Below are positions 1 through 10,276 of a DNA stretch of 64,000 nt, one piece after another. Both the position numbers and the translations under genes were made by a program. The notes under the pieces were generated by a model. That model did not search any database and was not told the origin of the DNA. It saw nothing but the letters and a program-made list of their open reading frames with translations. The DNA is taken from NCBI GenBank assembly GCA_007258455.2, contig VDFB02270651.1, forward strand, positions 489,374,711-489,438,710, read 5' to 3'. This DNA comes from Sequoia sempervirens (Eukaryota; Streptophyta; Pinopsida; Cupressales; Cupressaceae). Each line of letters begins with the position of its first letter. The first letter of the stretch is position 1.

Positions 1-350
1 AATCTAGTTATTATATTATTGATAAAAACTTTAACTACCACCTTAGATATTATGTTGTAGGATAGAATTGCATCAACCCAATTGGTGAAGTAATCATTGG
101 ACATAAGAATCTACTTAAATCCATTTTTGGATTTCTCTTGTATTTCTCAAATGAAGTTAATCCCCCACTATTGAAAACTTGATTCAACTATGAGAGTCAT
201 CAAGGGAAGCATATATCAAAAAATTTAGTTTACCATCGAGAGACACAATCTTGGGCACATATAGGATAGATGGGTCACATTCCATCCCTTAGATATATGT
301 ATACGAAAATATATGTATAATAGTATAGGAAGTGAGTAAGAAGTAAGTAG
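1..350 (-). pseudogene. Ty3/gypsy integrase fragment, running off the left edge
   Basis: Minus-strand translation of about 1-110 gives DYFTNWVDAI followed by a KVVVKVFINNITRF-like stretch. This matches the integrase core signature (DYFTKWVEA) of Ty3/gypsy elements. Further upstream on the same strand (110-350) only short pieces interrupted by stops are readable. It is a decayed fragment with its remainder outside the window. The family call rests on the core motif; no LTR was seen. Confidence 0.6.
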
Positions 351-361
351 AAATTAAGGAA

Positions 362-363
<2 letters not shown>

Positions 364-451
<88 letters not shown>
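364..451. repeat. (TA)n-(GA)n compound microsatellite
   Basis: About 32 TA units run from 364 to about 428 and switch directly into about 12 GA units to 451. A small ORF over this stretch is only the translated repeat. Confidence 0.95.
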
Positions 452-699
452 GAAGATATATGATGACTGTATATGATGTAAAAAGTAGATAAGGATATAT
501 GAATGAACTTAGTTGATATTGATAATATATTGATGTCAAAATTTTACATAGTGTGTTATCTGTATTCTTTTATATTCAATTAACTAATTATGATTATGTT
601 AGGATCAAATCCTTGCTCCCTTTATATGAAAAGGTATAGGGTATAAAATATAACATTCAGAAAGTACTTGGGGCTCAAAAATTTGGTCTGTGTCCCCCT

Positions 700-2080
700 G
701 TTTTCTTGCTAACAATGTATAATTGGAATATTTTTGAGTCAAGAAGGAAGACCCATTGCTTATCTAAGTGAAACTTTGAATGAGGAAAAAATTAAATATT
801 AATTATATGATTAGGAATTTTATGCAATAGTGAAATCACTAAAGAAGTAGAGACATTATTTGTTACTTAAGGAGTTTGTATTGTACACAAATCACCATGC
901 AATACAATTTTTAAACAACCAATGTAAATTAAATCAAAAACATATTAAATGGTTAGAATTTTTTTAGTGTTATTCATTTATTTTAAAGTATATAAGTTGT
1001 CAATATAATAGCGTAGAAGATTCACTCAATAGAATATGTTTTTTGTTGAATGAACTAATAGTTAATGCTATTGAATTTGATGCAATGAATGAACTATATA
1101 AATATGATACGAATTTTAAGGAAGAATGGGTAGCATGTAAGAGTCTAATGGAGAAGGATAGTTCACTCCATGATTGGAGTATTTTATAAAAGAAGGATTT
1201 TTGTTTAAAGGTAAAATATTGTGCATACCACAAGGTTCAATAAGAGAAAATTTGATAAGGTAAAATCATAGTGAAGGTCTTAGTGGACATTTTAGAGTGG
1301 AAAAAACATTGACATAGTTCAATGAGGGATGTTATTGGCCAATAATGAATATAGATGTAAAGAGAATAGTACATCATTGTAGAGTGTGTCAACATACCAA
1401 AGGTGCAATACAAAATAAAAGGATATCAACCATTTCCTATTCCAAAGAGACCTTGGGAAGATGTGAGTATGGGTTTTATTCATGGTTTACCTAGAAGTCA
1501 AAGAGGTTTTGATTTGATTTTTGTTGTTTTTTATAGATTATAAAAAATGGAAAATTTCATTCCATGTAAGAAGTCCAATGATGCTTCAAACATTGTTAAT
1601 TTATTTTTCAATGAGATAGTAAGATTGCATGGGTTTCCGAATAGCATAGTTTCAGATAGGGACACTAAATTTGTTGTCCATTTTTGGCATACATTATGGA
1701 AGAAGCTAGACCTGTACTAAAATAAGATTTAGTTCAACTTATCATCCCTAGACTAATGGGTAGATTAAAGTTTTAAATAGTATTTTGGGATATTTATTGA
1801 GATTTTTGGTTGAAGATAAACCACAATAATGCAATCTTATATTGGTGCAATAAAAATATGCTTACAATAATTTAACTAATGGGAGTGTAGGAAATAATCA
1901 ATTCTAGATAGTTTATGGGTACAAACCAAGAGGAGTTTATGAGTTGAGAGGTACAACATATTTGAGGAGAAAGAGTGTAGTAGAGAAATATTTTGTTGAA
2001 TATATACAATAATTGCATAAAGAGGTGAAAGAAAATTTGGAGAAGAGTGTTAATGAGCCCTTTCTCTACTAATGAAGTTG
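700..2080 (+). pseudogene. Decayed Ty3/gypsy pol: RNase H and integrase
   Basis: Plus-strand frames, broken by many stops, read in order. RNase H: about 735-1030, with GRPIAYLSETLNEEK-like and LLLKEFVLYTNHHAIQFL-like text. Integrase zinc-binding region: about 1250-1430, with GLSGHFRVEKT and [11 protein letters not shown]. Integrase core: about 1470-1760, with [19 protein letters not shown], and [16 protein letters not shown] carrying the second catalytic Asp. The position expected to hold the first catalytic Asp (usually D in MDFIxGLP) reads Gly. No intact ORF and no LTR is visible. Confidence 0.8.
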
Positions 2081-3043
2081 AATGGTTCTAAAAGAACCCA
2101 ATAGGGATAAATTATTTTTGAGTTCAAGGAATTTAAATCATAAGGTATAAGGTCGATACCATGCCCAAGATGACTTTGGCATAATGGATACCCCTCAATA
2201 CTTGGCTCTTAGTTAGAGTTTTCATCTTATGGCTTGTGATCCTATATTAGGTAGCTAAATGACTCTGGGATTGATGTAAAACCATCCAAAAAAAATTAAA
2301 TATAAAGGGAATTCTAATATACATGATCTTAGCACATTTGAGGAAAGAAAGGCTCCCACAAGGAACATATGAAAGATTGAAATGGAAGAAAGATAAGTCA
2401 TTGTAAAGTATTGAGGATATTTTCATCCAATTGATGCAAAGGGATAAAATAATGCATGGATTTTTTTTTCAAATTATATTTACTCTCTTGAAGGTGTTTC
2501 AAACCCAACTTTGCAAGATTTCTTTGAAGCTTTACTCTCTTGGTCTAAACCCTTAAAGAATGGTCCTAATTGGCATTTTCTTGCATAAAATCTCACCCAG
2601 ATGCATTCTTGGAAATTTCAAACCCTCACTTAGCTATATTGAACTCAAGAACTATGGTTTTCACTAAACCCTCAAAGAAACTTAGGGTTTTGACAATCTT
2701 TATGACAAAGAACACACTCAAACATTCATAAATCACACAAATGATTGAATTAGGACTTCTCCTTTGGTGGGAACCTAGGAAGCAACCTAAAGAAGAACTT
2801 CACCAAGTTTCATCAAGTTTTTTATTGTGCAAACAAAAATTATGATTTTTTTAAGCTTGTTTGAAACCCTAGATCTACTATAGGGTTGCTAACCCTATTT
2901 TGCTTGTTTCTCACTCAAAAATAAATGAATTTACATGAAACCAAAATAATTAGATTCTGAGAACAAAACTCTAACTTCCCATAAACTCAGAGATCATTCA
3001 TTGATTCATACCATGCCGTACAAGAATGATTTATCACTATTTT
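2081..3043. other. Non-coding stretch, no gene seen
   Basis: AT-rich DNA without a supported ORF. A short plus-strand stretch near 2335-2460 reads like a degraded gag-type peptide (ERLPQGTYERLKWKKD) but is too short to assign. Confidence 0.5.
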
Positions 3044-3432
3044 TGTAGAAAAGTGTCAAAAATTGCAATGAAAACAAGGTATTTCCTGAAAAAATCCTTC
3101 TACAACTTCTTGGAGTGTACCTTTCATTCATTCCATGTTAATCCACACCAAGAACAGTTATAATTTGAATATGAGTGTGTTTTGCATCAAAACTAAAAAA
3201 ACTATATCTTTGTAGAAAAGTGTCAAAGATTATATCTTTGTAGAAAAGTGTCAAAGATTATATCTTTGTAGAAAAGTGTCAAAAATTGCAATGAAAACAA
3301 GGTATTTCCTGAAAAAATCCTTCTACAACTTCTTGGAGTGTACCTTTCATTCATTCCATGTTAATCCACACCAAGAATAGTTATAATTTGAATATGAGTG
3401 TCTTTTGCATCAAAAACTAAAAAACTATATCT
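3044..3432. repeat. 223-bp offset duplication with a 28-bp tandem triplet
   Basis: About 160 bp starting at 3044 recurs at a fixed offset of 223 bp (for example AATTGCAATG at 3061 and 3284) with only a few differences. Between the two copies a 28-bp unit beginning TATATCTTTGTAGAAAAGTG is repeated head to tail at 3203-3230, 3231-3258 and 3259-3286. The pattern fits duplication by slippage or unequal exchange. Confidence 0.9.
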
Positions 3433-4543
3433 TTTTTTCATCCAAACCTAACTAACATGTTCTTAGGAGTAGAAAAACCTAACCTAAGTTGGTAACTCAC
3501 TTACAACCCCACTTGGGTGGGTTAAGAGGTTCATTATAATATTATTTTTCCCTTTTACAATATTTTCAATCTCCATAAATAACATTACTAACTTTTGACC
3601 TCCTACGACTCCTTAACAAATTCAAATATTTAAACATAGTCTTTTGGAGGGAAACTCCTCTAGACCTTATTACATACTCAAAAGGATCCCATTGAGTGGG
3701 AATCCATGCTAAAAAAAAAGATGGACCTCTTCATGAACTTTCTCATCAAAATCAAAAAAATACAATTTCAGGTTGCTAGATGCTCTTGCATCACCAATTC
3801 ATATGAAATAGAACTTCTAGTAGCTATGGGGATTTCTCCTATTTTCAATATGTATATTCATATAAGTATTATGAAGGAGAAATTATTGTACACATGAATA
3901 TAAGTTCAAATTTATTTGGTGATCAAGAATGAAAATATCAATTACCTAAGAAGAATCTAGACAAAATGGATAAAGTAATGGATTCTCAGGTGGTAAAAAG
4001 AAAAGAGGGAAAGGAATATAAGGATCACCTAATCTAGTGGAAGAATACATAAATAACAAAGGCTACTTGGATGAATTACTTAAATTTTTTAATTATATCT
4101 AGGTTATCTCTTTCAATATTAGCAAAATGTTCACGAGTTTCACAAATAATATAACATTTAACTTACTTGGTGTGTCTAATGCAAGACCATCCAAGTTCAT
4201 GAGAAATCCCATGTCACCGAAAATATTTTACAATTTTGTTTTATCTTTCCTTATTTTTACTGTGTTGTGTTGGTTGCTAATGATTTATTTTAAGAGATAT
4301 TTTAAGGTTGAATTTGATGAATTTCGAAGCTTCATTTTGTAGAAGATCCAAATGGGTATCTTTAGATTCAATTTGGTGAAAAGTTGAGAAAAAATAACTA
4401 TGTTTGGAAGAAGTAAAAGGTTTGGTTTGAACTAGGAAAAAATTCAAAGGTTTGGATTGAACTATGAACTAGGAGCTAATTTTGAAAGTTCATGTTCCTT
4501 TAAAAATATCCAACACATTTTGGAACATTTGGAAACTTCAAAT
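3433..4543. other. Non-coding stretch, no gene seen
   Basis: Small ORFs at 3706-3897 and 4127-4342 resemble no family I know and show no coding context. The stretch is treated as unassigned repeat-derived or intergenic DNA. Confidence 0.5.
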
Positions 4544-4745
4544 AGTTCCTAGTGGAGTAGAAACCTCCAATAAAGTGGAACGGTTCCTAGTTCCCGCAAG
4601 GTGGGAAGCCCCAATAAAATGAAACAACTATGAACACTTAATTTTTTTGGAAAATGAAATAGTTCCTAATGGAATAGGAACTTTCAATGAAGTAGAACAA
4701 TTCCTAGTGAGATAAGAACCCCCAACATAAGGAACCAATTCCTAG
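4544..4745. repeat. Imperfect tandem array, unit about 38 bp, about 4.5 copies
   Basis: Units begin near 4544, 4582, 4661, 4699 and 4737. Each starts GTTCCTAGTGG-like and continues GAACCCCCAATAAAGTGGAAC-like, with a divergent spacer between copies 2 and 3. Each unit begins and ends with related GTTCC/GGAAC sequences, so each can fold on itself. Function unknown. Confidence 0.75.
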
Positions 4746-4839
4746 TGTTTGTCACATCTCTGATGGATTTGAATGCCTTATTATTGAAGGGATTAGTCAC
4801 CTCCAAGGTAACTAGGAATTACTGATAGAGTTGTGATCC

Positions 4840-5797
4840 CATAATAGTGGTTTACAATTTTTGGCCAAACTAGACACTGAAATTATTATTTTTAACTAAA
4901 TCTTCACATTTGGGCACCTATAGCGGCTAAACAATGAGGAATTTGAAGATGGTGCAAACTAGAGTCTCATCAAATTTTGTCTGTAGATTCTAAAAATATT
5001 TTTTTCAAAATTTTTGGAATCAAATTGCACTTCTTTTTCCATCTCCCACGAAAATTGATTTTTTTTCAGAAAACAACATTTTTAAAAAGTGATGCACATT
5101 GTATTTTTTTCCATGAAGGATAAAATTCTAATTCTTTCAAATTTAGATTTGTAACTTTGATATCTAGTGCTTCCACTTGGTTAGATATTTTTATTGAATA
5201 TTTTTTCCTTAATCAAGTTTCAAAGTCAAACTAATTACAATTCAGACCAACCATATACGCAGTAACTTTTTTGTATATGTCAAAATTTTATTTTTATTTT
5301 ATTTGTTGGATCAAGGACTTCAATATCTGGTGCACTCATATTTTTCAATTTTTTTTTTGATAATCTTCTATTTTTCCACATGTGAAGAATAAAGAAATTC
5401 ATTTTCGATGAAAAACCTATGTTTAATAAAACTTAAAAAACAAATACATAACAAAACCAAAACATATTAAAATTATATTCATTGGATAGCTTGTTCTGAG
5501 GAATACCATAATAATTTGAAATAAATTTTAAATGAATTCATTTGATCCCCTAAAAGCTAAATCAAAAGTGATTTTTTATCAACATTTTGATAGGTGTAAA
5601 GGAGACACATTTATAAGTATGGTTTAAAACTAGCGAGGTTCTATCCAAGGGGGTTTGATCTAAGGTGATTTGATCAAACCATCTTCAATTGGAATCCTTA
5701 AAATGGAACTTTGTAAGGCTTAAATCATTATATTTTGTAAAAATATGTGATTTCAGCTAAAATCCGTTCCTCTCAGGAATTGTAAACCACTATTATG
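4840..5797. repeat. Segment bounded by perfect 20-bp inverted repeats
   Basis: CATAATAGTGGTTTACAATT at 4840-4859 has its exact reverse complement at 5778-5797. The 918 bp between are AT-rich and non-coding. The inner TAGTG start resembles hAT-type termini, but neither an 8-bp nor another convincing target duplication is present in the flanks. It could be an old non-autonomous DNA transposon. Confidence 0.5.
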
Positions 5798-8700
5798 ACA
5801 GCATTAAATCTTTGAAAAACCCTTGAAAACTCTTTCAAATGCTGACATATGGCATATTGAGATTGACGACTTGTGATTGTTCAATTGTTCAACATATTTT
5901 AATGAATAGTATGTAACTTAAATTTGATATGACTTGAGGGGAGGGTTCATCATTAGTTGAAGAGGAATTCGAGGAGATGTTGGTACACGATTAGAGATGA
6001 ATCCAAGGTTTTGAAGAACAATATTATAATTGATGAGACTAAATTTTGATTTGGTACATTGTATTCCTAAATATTAATTTCTCTTAATGAATAAATGCAT
6101 AATATTATTCTTTGAATCATTTGTATGATGTGTATGTGTTTTGGATACCAATTCTAACAATCTGATAATGCTCTTAGGATTAGATCTACATTAGACGTGG
6201 TCTTTTTAGGTTCTAACTATTCATAGAAAAATGAAAAGTAATACTTGTATATATCCTTTGCAAAAACTTAATGTTGGAAATTTTACTTCAAGTTTAACCA
6301 ATGAATTTTATCATCACACAAAACTTGGAGATAGAGTTGTACTACATTTTATGTTGCTTCTATATATGGTGCAAGATGATATGGTATGTGTTATTTATCA
6401 AAGGGTTCTTTTCCCCTCATCTAAGAAGCCTTTAATATTTTTTAGACCAAAAGATCCTTAATTGAGAAGGCGTGATCCAAAAATGGATGTGATTTAATAC
6501 TTATTTTCATGTTATGTGATAGATGAATTTTTTTTGGAATGTTTGGGAATGTTTATTATGGTATGGTACATCCATATGTAGATTGCATCATGCATGAAGA
6601 TCTTCAAAATAAAGTATTTTTCCTATTTTGGTAAAATCATCAATTTCAACTAGCAATAAAATTACAATTACCATAATGTGTGTACATTAGCAAGCACTTC
6701 CATACCATAGTGAACTCTCCTCGATACCATGATAAATGTGTGATTTCCTCTATATTAGGAGCATCAAATTTAGTATGCATAGTCATGGTGTTGAGTGACA
6801 CTCCTAATCATGAAAATCTCCACTTTCTCTTATTATTTGATGGTTTTTTCCTTTTATATGGTAAGAGAGTTTATTTATATCATTTTAATGGTTATATTTT
6901 AATTATTGATTCATAATTCTCTTATTAAGATTTTTAGTGAGAATTTTTGTTATATTTTTCTTGTGTTTCAAAAGTATTACAAGAGAAAAGTGGTCTAAGA
7001 TTTAATTTGAAAGATTCTTATTAATTTTTGAGGATTTGACACCTTATTGGTGCTTATTAAAATGTGCAAGAAGCTATTAATAAATACTTGTAAGATATTT
7101 TAAGCATTGAGTACGTGTATACTCACATTTTAGCTAGTTTTTCTACCTACAAGGGGATTATCTAGACTTTTTTAGTAATCATTTTTATGGTTTTTGAATT
7201 CTCTCATAGTTTCTCTTATTTTTTAATTTATTTCCTTTTGCTTTTATTCATTTCTCTTCTATCAAAAACATAATAATTATTGATAGATTAGTTAATGAAA
7301 ATCCTTCTTCTTTATAGATCACAAGGAAATCCAATGCAATTTTATGCTTAATGGCACTGATATTTTTAAATTTGAAACTAAGAGGTGTCATCATGCTATA
7401 ACACAATATCGCTACCTAAAAATCACTAAAAGTTGAAAGGGATGGTCCTATATTTTTATTATTTTGAAAGATGGAATGTAATTGTGTTATAATTTAGGTA
7501 TAAGTAAGAAAAAGAATGATTTTTCATTTGACTAGCACGATCACATTCATTCAAATAATCTTGAATATGCTTTGGACACTTTTTGGAGCAATCATCAAAT
7601 AAGAGAACAATATCCTAATACCATTGTTTAGATCCCAAATTAAGATTTCTAAAAATATACATGATATGTGTTACAAGTATGTGTCCAAATGTAGTCCCTC
7701 CATCCATCCAGTAACTTGTTTTAGCCTCCCTCTATCCAATAACAAACTATTGGTTCAATAGTTACTCTTCGAGTATACTCTGAGGAAAAACCACAACTTA
7801 ATAGGGATCCCCTCACCCTATCACACATTGGCCTCATGGACTCTGAACCCCCTCCCTCAATAATTGGTAGGGGTTCCAAGCTTGGGACTACTATATATAT
7901 GATCATTTGTTGAACCTATTGAAGAGAAACAGATGAATAATTCAAAGAATTTATAGATCTATAAAAACAAGATGAATTCATTTTTGTAATTCTCTTCGTA
8001 ATGTTAGTGGGTGTAAATTCAACCTAGGGAACATCACATACGGATAGTGGGTCAAATGATTTTACAAACAACTATCCAATTATGGTTTGAGAAGTATAAG
8101 AGAACTTACCATTCTCTATACAATTTAATATTTCCTTATAAATAGTAATATAAATTAATCCATAGAATTATGTTCATGTTTAACCATTTATTTATCTATT
8201 ATAAATAAACTTGCTAAAAAATGAGTCCATAGAGATAGGGTAAGAGAAATTTTATGTGCAATAGTATTTAATCCCTTCTCACTTGCACTCATAGTTCTAG
8301 TGATTCAATGTGGCAATATAACTGTTGAATTGTGCTTGAATAACATGATAGAATCCTCTCAATAAAGTTGATTACTCATTTTTTAATTTGATTATAAATG
8401 CCCATTTATGTCCCTATAGCTTGAAAATAATTTTATAATTTCTAATAATAGCAAACAATAACTATATTATGATATAATTTTGTGATTCTAAATAAAATTT
8501 AATGTAAAATATAAAAAAGGACTAGAACCCAAGTTAAAGACCAAAAGATATGTTTAGGTAAAGTTTTCTCTCTTGGCATGAAAAGTGTACTACTCTTATA
8601 GCATTAAGGCAATGCTAAAATCTTGTTTGATGTTAACTGTACTAAACCATGACACTAACTGAGTAAATAATTAGTTGCTTGCATGAAACTATGTTAGCAA

Positions 8701-9380
8701 TTGACATTGCCAGAGTAACATCAATAATTCAATTGACTATGATGCCAGTGTGTTTGTTGAGTCATGATGTTAAAATGAATAATCCCAAATACAAAATGTG
8801 TTGACTAGGACAGTAAAGGATAATTGACATGGGCTCCACTAGGTTTAGTTGGTTGAACTACATAATCATAAATAAAAGATGACTAAAATGTTGAAAATGC
8901 CTTGACAGTAGAGGAAAGAAATAGTTTCTCCACCATAAACACAACACAATGCATGATGTAAGCATTGATACAATGTTTATATAACATATTATAAAAACGT
9001 ATATGTATTATAAATATTGCATAATTGCTTTAAACATTTTAAATCTTTATTGTTATATCTCAATCTAAATATCATACAATATAATTTGAAATTAAAAAAT
9101 AAAAAATAAAAAATAAAATAAAAAAAATCACTCAATTTCATTTATTTTACCAAATTCAATAAACCACTCATACAAATTTGAAATATAAAACATAAAAAGT
9201 TTCATATATATATATATATATACCTTAAAAAGCACTAAGTAAACATCACAGATAATCCAAAGAAGTCATGAGGTATTTTACCTTTAATCATATGTCTCTC
9301 TCTATACTATGTGGGAGCATTGTACAGCTCACCCACTGTTCCTCGGGAGAGAATTGTCATTTAGATTACAGAAAATATAA
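5798..9380. other. Long AT-rich non-coding stretch, 3' of the KAP gene
   Basis: No supported gene. ORFs at 6231-6461 and 6680-6916 match nothing I recognise and lie in sequence with ordinary AT-rich composition. There is an A-rich tract near 9085-9130 and a short (TA)n near 9208-9222. I see nothing else. Confidence 0.5.
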
Positions 9381-9386
9381 TTTATT
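9381..9386 (-). promoter_or_regulatory. Candidate polyadenylation signal of the KAP gene
   Basis: AATAAA on the minus strand, about 75 nt downstream of the stop codon at 9461-9463. Position and sequence fit a plant near-upstream poly(A) element. No transcript evidence is available here. Confidence 0.45.
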
Positions 9387-9460
9387 TGAAATGAGAAAAA
9401 TCCATGGGAGGAAGGCCGGGCTGGCTAAATTGGTAATCTATATGAATATTATGTGAGGTT

Positions 9461-10276
9461 TTACGCATGTTTGGGTAATGGCCATGGGAGATGTCCAGGC
9501 TCGCAGTAGAACCTAAATTTTTGGAAGGCTTGGATGCCATCCATTGAAACATTGTAGCGCCTCAATGTTTTTCTCAGCTTCTCCCATTCTTCTCGCTCCT
9601 CCTCTTCATCCGTCGCCTTGCTTTTGCGGCTATTTCTACCTTTCTGATTCTCCTTAACAGTTGTGCCCTGTTGCAAAGAGATTTCTCCTTTGTTTTCTTC
9701 TTCACATGAAGTTGAAGGGTCTCTTACCTGCTTTTCTCGGTCCTTCTCTTCAAAAACTTTCTTGATGATCACTTTCATCATATCCTCCACCTCCTTCTCC
9801 TCTTGTAAAACCATTTTTATCGCCAACTTCAGGTCATCTTCAAGATGGCCCTGTTCCTTGTGCTTTCCCTTTCCTTTCTCGGACCTCTGAAGCCTCTTTA
9901 CTTTTAAGGAGTACCCTCGTTTCTTCTCTCTTTCTTCTTTCAAAACCTTTCTCATCAGATCCTTGAGATAATCCTCTCCATTTGAATCCTCGTACTTGGA
10001 AATTGTTCTTTCAGGCAGGCTGCCACTGGTTTTCTCCACTCCTTCAATGCTGTTACTGCAGTTAATACCAACTTCGCTATCAATGGTGTATCCCTTCTTT
10101 TTGGTGGCGCTATCTCCCTGAAAACTGTCGCTCGTCTTATCAGTTGGCCACCTCTCATCGATATAATCCTCAACAATCTCTCTCAGCGAAGGCCCACTAT
10201 TCTCCTCTGCAACTTCCCCCTTCTGAATATCATTTACCGTATTCCGCTTTTTTAAAACCCCAAGATCGTGCCAATT
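9461..10276 (-). CDS. KAP gene exon H: charged tail and C-terminus
   Basis: 816 nt including the stop (271 residues), acceptor CACTGATGCAG|. Most of it is a Lys/Glu-rich, probably coiled-coil tail (for example LMRKVLKEEREKKRG, MVLQEEKEVEDMMKVIIKKV). It ends with a differently composed block, FQKFRFYCEPGHLPWPLP, directly before the terminus, which looks folded or conserved rather than spacer. The middle is low-complexity and of unknown role. Confidence 0.8.
   Translation of the reverse strand, partial: NWHDLGVLKKRNTVNDIQKGEVAEENSGPSLREIVEDYIDERWPTDKTSDSFQGDSATKKKGYTIDSEVGINCSNSIEGVEKTSGSLPERTISKYEDSNGEDYLKDLMRKVLKEEREKKRGYSLKVKRLQRSEKGKGKHKEQGHLEDDLKLAIKMVLQEEKEVEDMMKVIIKKVFEEKDREKQVRDPSTSCEEENKGEISLQQGTTVKENQKGRNSRKSKATDEEEEREEWEKLRKTLRRYNVSMDGIQAFQKFRFYCEPGHLPWPLPKHA

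Noticed and set aside
354..539. 61-codon minus-strand ORF
   Set aside because: It is the translated TA/GA microsatellite.
7681..7910. Possible SINE (GGGTTCCAAGCTTGG resembling a B box)
   Set aside because: No A box at proper spacing, no target duplication and no tail could be found.
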